Assembly (NCBI GenBank): GCA_039819665.1
Contig: JBCBRM010000001.1
Coordinates: 186,001-250,000 of the forward strand
From: JAWPMV01 sp039819665
GTDB lineage: Bacteria; Bacteroidota; Bacteroidia; J057
Direction: 5' to 3'
Length of the DNA stretch: 64,000 nucleotides
Numbering within the stretch: the stretch's first letter is position 1; the number at the start of each line of letters is the position of its first letter. Positions 56,033 to 63,999 of this stretch are shown one piece after another. The translations under genes were made by a program, and so were the position numbers. The notes under the pieces are model-generated. The model did no database searches. It was not told where the DNA came from and saw nothing but the letters and a program-made list of their open reading frames with translations.

Positions 56033-57712
56033 ATGCTCGACGCACTTAGCTTATGGGATATTGTTATTATCCTCATCTACTTCGGAATCATTCTATACAT
56101 TGCCAAATGGGCCTCTGGTAGTAAATCTGAGTCCGGAGATTCGGTGGATTATTTTCTTGCAGGAAAAAGCCAGACCTGGCTGGTAGTGGGAGCCTCACTA
56201 TTCGCGTCCAATATTGGATCGGAGATTATCCTTGGAGTTTCAGGAGCTGGAGCCAGAGGGGATATGCCCATGGCCAATTTTGAAATTCTGGCCGCTTTGG
56301 TTCTCATCCTGTTAGGGTGGGTGTTTGTACCTTTCTACTTACGGACGGGTGTGTACACCATGCCGGAGTTTCTAGAGAAACGCTATTCCAAAGCTTGTCG
56401 AAATTACCTATCGGTAGTTTCCATCCTCGCCTACATCATAACCAAAATATCGCTGATCATTTTTGCCGGAGCTCTCGTTTTCGAGGTGATCGGAATTCCC
56501 TTTTGGACGGGAGCGATTATAACCGTTTTGTTGACGGGTTTTTATACAGTCCTGGGAGGATTACGTGCGGTGATTTATACCGATATGGTACAGGCTTTCA
56601 TTCTTCTTGCGGGAACCATGGCCGTTACCTTTTTCGGTTTGTATCAGTTAGGAGGCTGGGGCGAAATGATGACAATTTTAGATCGCGCTGCGGAAGGAGG
56701 AAATAGTCCGTCTTCTAGCGAATTTTTCAATCTATGGAGACCCATGAGCGATACAGAATACCCCTGGACGGGTATGCTCTTTGGTGCGCCTATTCTAGGA
56801 ATCTGGTATTGGTGTACCGATCAATACATCGTGCAGCGTGCACTTTCTGCAAAAGATATTCCCAATGCACGTAAAGGGGCTTTATTTGCGGGTTATCTAA
56901 AGTTATTGCCAGTATTCATTTTCTTCATCCCGGGCGTAATAGCTTTTGCTCTGATGCAAGAAGGAATGCTAGAGTTTTCTATGGAAAAAGCAGACCAGGC
57001 ACTACCTGCCATGATCACCAATTTCCTTCCATCGGGTTTGAAAGGGCTGGCCATTGCCGGACTTTTGGCGGCACTTATGAGTTCGCTTTCCTCAGCCTTT
57101 AACTCAAGTTCAACCCTGTTGACCATCGATTTCTACCAACAAAGAAATCCCAATGCCACAGAGAAAGATTTGGTTCGCTTTGGACAGATAGCTACGGTCA
57201 TTTTGGTAATCGTCAGTTTGGGCTGGATTCCTTTTATGGAAACCCTCATGGGAGGAGGAATTTTCCTTTATCTCCAAAGTGTCCAGGCTTATATCTCTCC
57301 ACCTATAGCAGCAGTATTCCTTTTCGGCCTATTCTATCCGTGGATCAATGCTCGTGGAGCGATCGTTGCTTTATGGTCAGGTTTTGCTGTAGGAGTCTTC
57401 CGTTTAGTAATAGAATTTATGAGTAAAGAAGGTGCGATTACCTTGACTGAGGGATCATTTCTAAGTATTTTTTTGGGAATCAACTTCCTGCATTTTGCTC
57501 TATTCCTATTCATTTTCTGTGCAGCTGTATTGATGCTGGTAAGCCGAACAAGCGAGGCACAGAAGCCAGAAGATTTGGCCATGCTTACCTTCCAGCGAGA
57601 TGGAAATAGAGCAGGCTTTAGCCTGAATACCGATGCTAAGTTGACCCTCTTGCTGATTGGACTAGTCTTGATACTTTGGTGGGCTTTCAGTCCGCTGGGA
57701 TTAGCTTCCTAA
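56033..57712 (+). CDS. Sodium:solute symporter (SSS/SGLT family)
   Basis: A 559-residue inner-membrane transporter of the SSS family, with about 14 membrane helices. The family's core is present: DYFLAGKSQTWLVVGASLFA in TM1-2, SNIGSEIILGVSGAGA with the sodium-site Ser/Gly residues, GGLRAVIYTDMVQAFILLAG, and GLAIAGLLAALMSSLSSAFN with the second sodium site. IWYWCTDQYIVQRALSAKD matches sugar-transporting (SGLT/VPS) rather than proline or pantothenate members, suggesting a sugar, polyol or inositol-like cargo. It is second in the operon, between the PhyH oxygenase and the SDR enzyme, and would bring in their substrate. Confidence 0.94.
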   Translation: MLDALSLWDIVIILIYFGIILYIAKWASGSKSESGDSVDYFLAGKSQTWLVVGASLFASNIGSEIILGVSGAGARGDMPMANFEILAALVLILLGWVFVPFYLRTGVYTMPEFLEKRYSKACRNYLSVVSILAYIITKISLIIFAGALVFEVIGIPFWTGAIITVLLTGFYTVLGGLRAVIYTDMVQAFILLAGTMAVTFFGLYQLGGWGEMMTILDRAAEGGNSPSSSEFFNLWRPMSDTEYPWTGMLFGAPILGIWYWCTDQYIVQRALSAKDIPNARKGALFAGYLKLLPVFIFFIPGVIAFALMQEGMLEFSMEKADQALPAMITNFLPSGLKGLAIAGLLAALMSSLSSAFNSSSTLLTIDFYQQRNPNATEKDLVRFGQIATVILVIVSLGWIPFMETLMGGGIFLYLQSVQAYISPPIAAVFLFGLFYPWINARGAIVALWSGFAVGVFRLVIEFMSKEGAITLTEGSFLSIFLGINFLHFALFLFIFCAAVLMLVSRTSEAQKPEDLAMLTFQRDGNRAGFSLNTDAKLTLLLIGLVLILWWAFSPLGLAS

Positions 57713-57724
57713 ATTGATATTGAT

Positions 57725-58519
57725 ATGAATTTGAAATTGACGAATAAAACAGCCCTGATTACGGGTTCCACTTCCGGAATTGGATATGCAACAGCAAAAT
57801 TACTGGCGCAGGAAGGGGTAGAGGTGATTTTGAATGGGAGGAAACAGGTAAGTTTGGAAAAAGCGGTAAAGAAATTACAAGAAGAGATTCCGGAAGCAAA
57901 GATAAAGGGAATTGCAGCCGATTTTGAAGTAGCGGAAGAGGTAGATGGGCTAATAAAAATGCTTGGGGATATTGATATACTCATCAATAATGTTGGCATT
58001 TACAGTAGTAAATCTTTTTACGAAACTACGGACGAAGATTGGTTCCGGCATTTCGAAGTAAATGTGATGAGTGGTGTACGGCTTTCCAGAGCCATTCTCC
58101 CAAAAATGTTGGAGCGAAACTGGGGACGTATCATTTTTATTTCTAGTGAATGCGCGACTTTGGTTCCGGATGATTTGATCGCATATAGTATGACCAAGAC
58201 GGCTTTGCTATCAGTTTCACGTGGACTTGCTCAGCTTTGCAAAGGAAGCGAGGTAACTGTCAATAGCGTCCTTCCAGGGTCGACGCTGACGGAAGGAGCT
58301 GAAAGTTTTCTCGAAGCTTTGGCTGAAAAAGAGGGAACAACGGTCCAACAAGCAGAAGCTGATTTCTTCACTAATATTCGAACTTCTTCTCTCCTGGCTC
58401 GATTTGCTAAAGTCGAAGAAGTAGCAAGCACAATCGCCTATCTATGTAGCCCCTTAGCTGTGGCTACCAATGGAGCATCCATCAAGGTCGATGGAGGTAG
58501 TACGGGCGGGATTATATAA
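57725..58519 (+). CDS. Short-chain dehydrogenase/reductase
   Basis: A 264-residue classical SDR. The cofactor motif TGSTSGIGYATA is at about 13-24, NNVG at 88-91, catalytic Ser140/141 (FISSECA), Tyr154 and Lys158 (AYSMTKT). The C-terminal IKVDGGSTGG is the usual end strand. The NGRK sequence after beta2 favours NADP(H). The longer segment after the active site (GAESFLEALAEKEGTTVQQA) is typical of sugar- or polyol-oxidising members. It lies 12 bp after the symporter gene and ends in a strong terminator, closing the operon. With a sugar-type symporter in front, oxidation of a hydroxylated or sugar-like product is a reasonable guess. Confidence 0.93.
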   Translation: MNLKLTNKTALITGSTSGIGYATAKLLAQEGVEVILNGRKQVSLEKAVKKLQEEIPEAKIKGIAADFEVAEEVDGLIKMLGDIDILINNVGIYSSKSFYETTDEDWFRHFEVNVMSGVRLSRAILPKMLERNWGRIIFISSECATLVPDDLIAYSMTKTALLSVSRGLAQLCKGSEVTVNSVLPGSTLTEGAESFLEALAEKEGTTVQQAEADFFTNIRTSSLLARFAKVEEVASTIAYLCSPLAVATNGASIKVDGGSTGGII

Positions 58520-58522
58520 GCT

Positions 58523-58560
58523 AAAAAAGGCGCCGAAATCGATCGGCGCCTTTTTTTTTT
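58523..58560 (+). terminator. Bidirectional rho-independent terminator after the SDR operon
   Basis: Perfect 8-bp stem GGCGCCGA / TCGGCGCC with a 6-nt loop, A6 before and T10 after. The last T residues are part of the stop codon (58559-58561) of the convergent lipoprotein gene. Confidence 0.9.
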
Positions 58561-59413
58561 AAGGCTCTCTTACTTCCACCAATTCAAGCAGGGTTTTTGA
58601 ACCGTCTATATTGCTGTAATCAAGCTTCACAAATCCATACTCAGTATTGAAAAGAGAAATCAGCTGGGTCTCTCCTAATTCACTTATAGCGCTTGCATGA
58701 ATTTCCATGCACTCGATTTCTCCCAAAGCTGTTTGATAAAGCTTCTTTTCTATGATCTTGTACTGATATTTATTCTCAATCACCCCTTCCCAGGTCTTCC
58801 ATCTTTCATCCCCCCAGGCAGCTCCGATCCTCAATGACCAATCCCAGCTAGTTCCTACTTCAAAAGGGCCTTGCACAAAAGGAAAGGGATTGAGTTCGAG
58901 TATGCGGAAGTATTTATCTCTGGGCGGATGTATCCAGGTATTCTTCTCATTTTCGATTACCCCAGACATAGAATTAAAACTGGAATTTCCTGTAGCATCC
59001 GGATAATCATAGGAAACAATGGTCTGATTGTAGTCGGGTATACTTTCTACAAAAGGACTCAGCCCACTTCTCGATTTAATGATGACTTGTTTGACCGCGC
59101 CTTCTTCATCTGGCTCAACGAAGTGCCAGGAAGTAGCCCATTTTTCGGGGTCTTTGCCGTCTTTGAAGGATTGTATTTTGCCTTCTTTTGTAGTGTGGTA
59201 AAAATCATAGACAAAGGCCCTGCCGGGCAGGTAGATCTGGTTGTTTTCTGTGTATCGATTTTCATCGGTATAGGTGGAATCAAAGACTTCCACATAAATA
59301 CCGTCCTCTTCTATCAATTGATATGCAGGTGCTTGTTCTTCTTCTTTTTCTGTCGTAGAAGGTTTTTCGCAGGCAACAAAAGCCAACAAAACCAGCGTGA
59401 AGTATTTGTTCAT
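58559..59413 (-). CDS. Hypothetical lipoprotein
   Basis: A 284-residue lipoprotein (lipobox FVAC, Cys15, LLAFVACEKPS) with a Glu- and Thr-rich linker. The mature domain of about 250 residues is aromatic- and acid-rich with many short strands (YQLIEEDGIYVEVFDSTYTD, VGTSWDWSLRIGAAWGDERW, EIECMEIHASAISELGETQL), ending SKTLLELVEV. The tryptophan-rich loops suggest a carbohydrate-binding or lipid-facing surface, but no family is recognised. It is convergent with the SDR operon, and its stop codon lies inside that operon's terminator T-run. It is monocistronic, with a long 577 bp region upstream. Confidence 0.7.
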   Translation of the reverse strand: MNKYFTLVLLAFVACEKPSTTEKEEEQAPAYQLIEEDGIYVEVFDSTYTDENRYTENNQIYLPGRAFVYDFYHTTKEGKIQSFKDGKDPEKWATSWHFVEPDEEGAVKQVIIKSRSGLSPFVESIPDYNQTIVSYDYPDATGNSSFNSMSGVIENEKNTWIHPPRDKYFRILELNPFPFVQGPFEVGTSWDWSLRIGAAWGDERWKTWEGVIENKYQYKIIEKKLYQTALGEIECMEIHASAISELGETQLISLFNTEYGFVKLDYSNIDGSKTLLELVEVREP

Positions 59414-59990
59414 GTACGTTTTAGGAAAAATGGTTTAAGTATATATCGATAGCGGTTTAGAGATCTTAATATCAATTTTGGGGGAAACTAAGGTAATTAT
59501 TTAAATGAGTTGACTTCCGAAAAAGTTTTAATTCTTCTATTTCCTCTGTGTTGAAAGAGGATATAAAAAAGAAAGGAAAACAAAATAGGAGAAATGAAAG
59601 GATAGGTCTCATAATGAATTCAAGGCTGCATAAATCTATTGTAAATTATGAATTATTAAAGAGTAAAGTCCAATTTCCGGCTTCGAATTTGCATGCACTA
59701 CGAAAGATGAATTATCCTGTTTCCGGAGTAGTCTGAACTCGTAAATTTTTCACACTGTTCAGGAGGCAATATGTACCGCTTAGTTGGCAAAGTTTCCTTT
59801 CCTGTGAGAAAGTAAAAAAAATACTCACTTAGGCATGTACTTTTAAGTGAAACACTGACTAAAAATACGGACCCAGTAAACCCCTGAAATGAGCTTTTAA
59901 AAAGGTACTGGAGATGTTTTTGCTAAAATTATCGCCCAAGGTTGGCAAAGAATCTCCACAGTTTTACTGATTAAGTCAATAAGAAAGGGA
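59414..59990. other. 577 bp intergenic region, AT-rich
   Basis: Divergent promoter region of the lipoprotein and glycosyltransferase genes. The only frame of note (59548-59736, 62 codons) lacks any family feature. A short hairpin CCTCT / AGAGG is near 59540-59560. No repeat family seen elsewhere in the window occurs here. Confidence 0.5.
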
Positions 59991-60929
59991 ATGGGAAAGA
60001 AAAGTTCTCCTAAAATAAGCCTTGTTACCGTAGCTTATAATCGCGCACACCTGATAGAGCGCTCCATCAAAAGTGTCCTGAAACAAACCTTCAAGGACTG
60101 GGAACTTATTATCGTTGATAATGGCTCCACGGATAATACCCGGGAAGTTTTAAAAAAATACAAAGCCGCTAAATACAAGAACAGGATTCGGATTTTTCAT
60201 CTGGAAGAAAATCGTCGCTATGCTGGCGGGGTAAATTTTGGGATGGACCAAATCAGAGGGGAATGGTTTAGCTGGCATGATGATGATGATGAAATTATAC
60301 CGGAGGCTTTGGAAACTTTACTAAAGGTTCCAGAAGAAATTGATCCGACCATCAATGCAGTTACCTGCAATTGTATAGATACCACCACCAAAAAATTCTC
60401 AGGCCATGGCTTGTCGGAAGATGGTTACTTGAGTTATGAAGATATCATGACCAAGGTAAGTGGCGAATTCTGGGGAATTACTAAAACGGAATTACTAGGA
60501 GATAAAAGACTCAATGAAGAACTGGTAGGTTTTGAGGCGACACTTTGGAATCAGATTGATAGAATTGCCAATCGCTATTATCTCCATAAGCCCTTGAGGA
60601 TTTGGTATACCGATCATGCAGGTACTATTTCCAAGGCACTTCGCAAGAAAAATGTAACGACCAAAGCCAAAATTTACAGGGCTCTTATTAATGAGGGCAT
60701 GTATTGGGAGGATATGAGAAAGTATCAGCCGAGTAAATATCTTTCTAAGTTGGCGAAAGGGATGGTATATCTTTATGGAGATGGAGATGCTGACAATGCT
60801 CGTTTATACGAACAGCAATTGAAAGATGAGTCTCGAAGTATCCGACATACCTTATTATCAACGGTAGCTAAAACTTTGCCTCCGGGCCTCCTTAAGGGAA
60901 TCATTCAGGCAGTACCTTCAGGAGATTAA
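59991..60929 (+). CDS. Family 2 glycosyltransferase
   Basis: A 312-residue cytoplasmic or membrane-associated inverting glycosyltransferase (GT-A fold). The nucleotide-sugar site begins SLVTVAYNRAHLIERSIKSV and DWELIIVDNGSTDNT. The metal motif is an expanded DDDDE at about 95-99 (WHDDDDEIIP). The later segment GEFWGITKTELLGDKRLNEE and the acceptor-side ALRKKNVTTKAK are typical of GT2 enzymes. A helical C-terminal tail (about 235-312) with TLLSTVAKTLPPGLLKGIIQ may attach to the membrane. It is monocistronic, with no polysaccharide cluster around it; the sugar cannot be named. Confidence 0.93.
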   Translation: MGKKSSPKISLVTVAYNRAHLIERSIKSVLKQTFKDWELIIVDNGSTDNTREVLKKYKAAKYKNRIRIFHLEENRRYAGGVNFGMDQIRGEWFSWHDDDDEIIPEALETLLKVPEEIDPTINAVTCNCIDTTTKKFSGHGLSEDGYLSYEDIMTKVSGEFWGITKTELLGDKRLNEELVGFEATLWNQIDRIANRYYLHKPLRIWYTDHAGTISKALRKKNVTTKAKIYRALINEGMYWEDMRKYQPSKYLSKLAKGMVYLYGDGDADNARLYEQQLKDESRSIRHTLLSTVAKTLPPGLLKGIIQAVPSGD

Positions 60930-60939
60930 AAAAATATAA

Positions 60940-61296
60940 TCAATATGCTGGGGCTTTCGAATATTCGGGAGCCCCATTTTTTTTATCCTCCCTTACGTAA
61001 AGAAAAAGTGGAAGTCCGCATGCAATCCCAAATGCAAAAGTAATCAGCCAAACCTGCCACCATTTTTTTATACCAAGACTTTGACTTTCCCGATAAGACC
61101 AGATAAGGAAAAGTACGAGTACAAAAAATAGATCCATCATAAAAGCAGAGGAAACACGATTGACGAACATCAGTTGCATCGTTTCAAGGGGGCGGGCATA
61201 TAGGAGGTAATTTCCGCTTTCGATAGATTCAAGCAGGACAAAAATATTTGGGAGGATAAATCCGATGATAGCGAGGATGAGGTAGGTTCTTTTCAT
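60940..61296 (-). CDS. DUF2834 family membrane protein
   Basis: A 118-residue membrane protein starting at the ATG at 61296 (MKRTYLILAIIGFILPNIFV); an ATG at 61314 adds six residues. Three hydrophobic segments lie at about 3-20, 48-66 and 82-102, and the SQSLGIKKWWQVWLITFAFG to GLPLFLYVRE end is characteristic of DUF2834. The family has no known function but is frequent in Bacteroidota and proteobacteria. It is downstream of a Crp/Fnr gene on the same strand with a 34 bp gap, so it is probably controlled by or co-transcribed with it. Confidence 0.85.
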   Translation of the reverse strand: MKRTYLILAIIGFILPNIFVLLESIESGNYLLYARPLETMQLMFVNRVSSAFMMDLFFVLVLFLIWSYRESQSLGIKKWWQVWLITFAFGIACGLPLFLYVREDKKNGAPEYSKAPAY

Positions 61297-61330
61297 ATAA
61301 AGGTTTTTCCTCAAAACTAGTGGCCCGCCT

Positions 61331-61939
61331 TTATTTATCCCCTTGACTTTTGTTAAGAAAGTCTTTTTCCATCCTTCTTTTTTTGATACGGCTTAAGGAT
61401 TCCGGAGTAATGCCGAGGTAGCTGGCCAAATGATATTGGGGAATCCGCTGAAAGAGCGCAGGACTTTCTTCCGAAAGTTTTAGGTAGCGTTCTTCAGGTT
61501 TTAGGGTGATAAAGGAGGAAATGATGTCCTGATAAATGATGAGTTCTTCTTCCATCATGATACGGGCAAGGGCTTCAAACTTGGGGGAATATGCCAGTAA
61601 ATTTGCAGCAGCTTCCATTCCAATTTCTACTAATTGACAATCCTCTATGCATTGCAGACTGTGGCGGGAGGGAAGCTGGCGAGTAAAGCTTTCGTAAGAG
61701 CTGATGAATTGATTCTCGGTATAGAAAAAGGCAGTTTTTTCTTCTCCATCAACCTCATAATACAAGCGTACACAGCCTTTTAGATTGAAATAAAAAGCCT
61801 GAGATAATTTTCCACTTTCCAATAAAACACTCCCCTTCGAGAATTCCCGGAAGTGTACGGCCTCCTTGAGAAAGCCCAACTCTTGCTTATTCAGTTCCAA
61901 AAATTGATTGAGATGATCGAAGAAAGGCTGTAAACTCAT
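61331..61939 (-). CDS. Crp/Fnr family transcriptional regulator (second copy)
   Basis: A 202-residue regulator of the same type as the protein at 53374-53949. It has FSKGSVLLESGKLSQAFYFN in the sensor domain, the dimer helix LARIMMEEELIIYQDIISSF and HTH segment PQYHLASYLGITPESLSRIK (about 165-185). The two share the rhythm of QYHLASYLGI / QKYLASMLGI and the Ser-Leu-Ser-Arg-Ile recognition helix, so they are paralogues, probably with similar operators. No RGE phosphate cassette is present. It precedes the DUF2834 gene, a combination commonly seen in Bacteroidota. Confidence 0.93.
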   Translation of the reverse strand: MSLQPFFDHLNQFLELNKQELGFLKEAVHFREFSKGSVLLESGKLSQAFYFNLKGCVRLYYEVDGEEKTAFFYTENQFISSYESFTRQLPSRHSLQCIEDCQLVEIGMEAAANLLAYSPKFEALARIMMEEELIIYQDIISSFITLKPEERYLKLSEESPALFQRIPQYHLASYLGITPESLSRIKKRRMEKDFLNKSQGDK

Positions 61940-62058
61940 ATTTGCAAGATAAAAAAGGGAAGGGATAATTCATTGGTGGAGGGAATCCTCAGACTTGCAG
62001 AAATGCGCTTAACCGTATGCCTGATGCTTCAGTTCTATTCGCATAACAACAAACAAAT

Positions 62059-62412
62059 ATGAAGTATCTTTTTTTTACCCTTGCATTGGGATGCTCGCTT
62101 TTGCTGGTAGCGCCTGTGCAAGCTTCAACTCCTCAGGGGGAGGTGGCAATCTCTTTAGAAGAAAAAGTAGTTTTTACCCTTCGAAATAATAGCTTGAAAT
62201 CCATACCCCTGTTGATCCCTGGAGTGATGAATCCCAACCTTTCTCCTCAATCCAATAGCGGGGTAACTCTGAAAGTAGGCCAGAAGATTCTCTTTAAATA
62301 CAAAGGGAAAAAACGTATCCTACTAATCGTGGATGAGAGCCTGGAGGGAAAGACCCTAAATGTTTCTCGCCTGCTGAAAGAAAAGAAGAGGGAAATCGAT
62401 CAAAAGAAATAG
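62059..62412 (+). CDS. Small hypothetical exported protein
   Basis: A 117-residue exported protein with signal peptide at about 1-22 (FFTLALGCSLLLVAPVQAST). The mature part (95 residues) is basic and beta-rich: VVFTLRNNSLKSIPLLIPGV, VTLKVGQKILFKYKGKKRIL, then a lysine-rich tail. A small Ig-like or cupredoxin-like fold is possible, since the strand order and PLLIPGVMNPNLSP turn resemble them, but no metal ligands are seen. No family is recognised. It is monocistronic and followed by a terminator. Confidence 0.65.
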   Translation: MKYLFFTLALGCSLLLVAPVQASTPQGEVAISLEEKVVFTLRNNSLKSIPLLIPGVMNPNLSPQSNSGVTLKVGQKILFKYKGKKRILLIVDESLEGKTLNVSRLLKEKKREIDQKK

Positions 62413-62438
62413 GATATTCAGATGTGTTATAAACCGTA

Positions 62439-62473
62439 GTAGGGACAGAGTATAATTTGTCCCTACCTTTATT
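62439..62473 (+). terminator. Terminator after the small exported protein gene
   Basis: Perfect 9-bp stem GTAGGGACA / TGTCCCTAC with a 10-nt loop and a TTTATTTTT tail, 27 bp after the stop. Confidence 0.75.
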
Positions 62474-62529
62474 TTTCGTCTCTTTATCTGAGAGGTAATG
62501 GTCGAATCCTTGACCTGCGGAACGATGGA

Positions 62530-62613
62530 GTGCGCGCGAAGCCAAAGAAAGTCAGGAATTGCGCACCTCCCATTGCTTGCATAAGAAAGGGGAGGTTTGG
62601 TCTACGCAATGGG
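62530..62613. repeat. Structured intergenic element with competing hairpins
   Basis: GTGCGC (62530-62535) pairs with GCGCAC (62561-62566). ACCTCCC (62565-62571) can pair with GGGAGGT (62590-62596), or CCCATTGC (62569-62576) with GCAATGGG (62606-62613); the last two options exclude each other. The 313 bp gap 62413-62725 otherwise holds a terminator and a low-complexity palindrome. Confidence 0.5.
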
Positions 62614-62633
62614 GTTTTAGGAGATTGAAGTAA

Positions 62634-62725
62634 GAATAAAGAATAAGGAATGTAAAAGGTAGAAGTCCTTTTCTACGCTCTTCACTTCTTAATTCTCCAC
62701 TCTTTGTTCTTTGTTCTGCATTCTC
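62634..62725. repeat. Low-complexity palindromic element, family D
   Basis: The left side is AGAATAAAGAATAAGGAATG, and the right side (62679-62725) is CTTCTTAATTCTCC-type text ending TTGTTCTGCATTCT. The two sides are roughly complementary, built from 7-8 bp units of AAGAAT and ATTCTT style. Similar degenerate A/G versus T/C hairpins occur between genes in Bacteroidota. Confidence 0.5.
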
Positions 62726-62830
62726 TTATTCCCTTTTCCTCTTCCCAAAGATCTTACAAAGACTGAATCCTGCCAGAAAGGCGATCAGTATCCAGACAAG
62801 CATCCCAAATTGTGGCATTAGTATTTCCAT
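62726..62830 (-). CDS. 34-residue single-helix membrane protein
   Basis: A small gene read from ATG 62830 to TAA 62726: the first residues are MEILMPQFGMLVWILIAFLA, followed by GFSLCKIFGKRKRE. One hydrophobic helix (about 8-25) is followed by a strongly basic tail, so the C-terminus should face the cytoplasm. It lies 6 bp after the YjjG-like gene on the same strand, so it is co-transcribed. The first 20 residues look like the membrane start of ATP-synthase b subunits of Bacteroidota (pattern MExxxPxFGxxxW), though the rest of AtpF is missing. It may be a small regulatory membrane peptide. Expression is not proven. Confidence 0.6.
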   Translation of the reverse strand: MEILMPQFGMLVWILIAFLAGFSLCKIFGKRKRE

Positions 62831-62836
62831 GGCAGG

Positions 62837-63538
62837 CTAAAGTTGATTCGTCTTTAAAAATTGGGGGAAGTCATCAATATGATGAATCTCAAAATCTGGT
62901 TGTACTTCGGATTGATTTTCTCTTCCATGACTGATCCAGCAGGTCTTTATCCCAAAATCATTTCCACCCTGTATATCTGAATGAATGCTGTCTCCCACGA
63001 TGAGCATTTCTTCTTTGGGGGGATTTTGCGGAATGGAATCGTAAACCGCTTCGAAATACTCGCCATTCGGTTTAGCAACCCCAATTTCGTCTGAAACTAT
63101 GATGCTATCAAAAAAATGACTCATATTAAGACGATTGAGGCGCGCTCGCTGAACTTCTTTGAGCCCATTGGTAACGATACTGAGATGGTAATCTTTCTGC
63201 AGTCCTTCCAGAAGATTCGAAACCCCTGCATAGGCTTCGCTTTTTAGAATAAGATTATCCAGAAAAGCCTTGCTAAAGGTCTTCGCTGGCAGTTCAGTTC
63301 TGCCAATTTCCTGAAAGAGCACTTCAAAGCGTTTGTATCGAAGCGTTACTGCGTCAATCTTGCCTTGTTCAAAGGCCATCCAATGATGGTGATTGACTTC
63401 CTGATAAATGGCATGAATTTCTTCTGTACATTCGACTTCATGTGCTTCAAAACTTGCCCATAGGGCGGCTTTAGCAGCACCACTAAAGTCCAATAAGGTA
63501 TTGTCGACATCAAAAAGAAGCCAGGATAGCTTTTGCAT
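62837..63538 (-). CDS. yjjG: YjjG-like HAD-superfamily phosphatase (noncanonical pyrimidine nucleotidase type)
   Basis: A 233-residue cytoplasmic HAD phosphatase. Motif I is LLFDVDNTLLDF (Asp9, Asp11), motif II SIVTNGLKEVQ (Thr/Asn), motif III Lys in GVAKPNGEYF, and motif IV VGDSIHSDIQGG with the acidic pair. The helical cap (about 17-100), including VNHHHWMAFEQGKID, is that of the YjjG group, which removes phosphate from 5'-dUMP, dTMP and noncanonical pyrimidine nucleotides, limiting their incorporation into DNA. The PKEEMLIVGDS segment supports the same group. A small membrane protein gene follows 6 bp downstream. Confidence 0.9.
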   Translation of the reverse strand: MQKLSWLLFDVDNTLLDFSGAAKAALWASFEAHEVECTEEIHAIYQEVNHHHWMAFEQGKIDAVTLRYKRFEVLFQEIGRTELPAKTFSKAFLDNLILKSEAYAGVSNLLEGLQKDYHLSIVTNGLKEVQRARLNRLNMSHFFDSIIVSDEIGVAKPNGEYFEAVYDSIPQNPPKEEMLIVGDSIHSDIQGGNDFGIKTCWISHGRENQSEVQPDFEIHHIDDFPQFLKTNQL

Positions 63539-63573
63539 TTTGTGTTTTTAGATTGATAGATTTCCTGCAGGGC

Positions 63574-63999
63574 CTAAAGTATTTCCCTGATCTTATGGCT
63601 AATTATACTAAAAAGCCCCCACTGCTCTTTGCTAACAGCCTTGTCTACGAGGCTGAATGGAAAGACGGTGAGCTTATTTTTTTCATGGTAAAGACCTGTT
63701 TCCCGGCCATATTGATCTGTGATGATTTTCCATTGCATGCCTAAGGTCTCCATCAGGTATTTTCCCCAGCCAGCTGCTATCGCATTATGTAGAAAGTTGG
63801 TTTCAATGCCGTATTTCTCCTCAAGATTTTCTTCCTGGCTACTTTTTAAAAAGGCCTCGACATTGGCAGGAGCAAAGATATGCTCAGAATTAGCAGGAGT
63901 GCGTCCCCTCATGAGTTCTTCAGCCAGTCCCTGGAGGTTTTCCAAATACTCGACTTCATTCGGCTTCAAGTCTTCCAATACCAGTTTTCTAGGGCCTGT
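63574..63999 (-). CDS. DUF3806-like protein, 5' end outside the window
   Basis: At least 141 residues, open to the window edge, so the start is probably beyond base 64000; a TTG at 63978 would be the first possible internal start. No signal peptide or membrane segment is visible in the seen part. The segment NFLHNAIAAGWGKYLMETLG, then MQWKIITDQYGRETGL and TVFPFSLVDKAVSK, fits the DUF3806 pattern (small-residue helix, W-x-V-D-x-x-G strand, FP end). The function of that domain is unknown. It lies 35 bp upstream of the YjjG-like gene on the same strand and could be co-transcribed with it. Confidence 0.6.
   Translation of the reverse strand, partial: TGPRKLVLEDLKPNEVEYLENLQGLAEELMRGRTPANSEHIFAPANVEAFLKSSQEENLEEKYGIETNFLHNAIAAGWGKYLMETLGMQWKIITDQYGRETGLYHEKNKLTVFPFSLVDKAVSKEQWGLFSIISHKIREIL

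Noticed and set aside
58871..59452. Plus-strand 193-codon frame antisense to the lipoprotein gene
   Set aside because: No start context and odd composition (a run of Phe and Cys); the lipoprotein frame has a clear lipobox.
59548..59736. Plus-strand 62-codon frame in the 577 bp spacer
   Set aside because: Lysine- and asparagine-rich chance frame with no supporting feature.
62490..62530. tRNA or tRNA fragment (T-loop-like TCGAATCC near 62503)
   Set aside because: No acceptor stem, D-arm or anticodon arm can be built around it.
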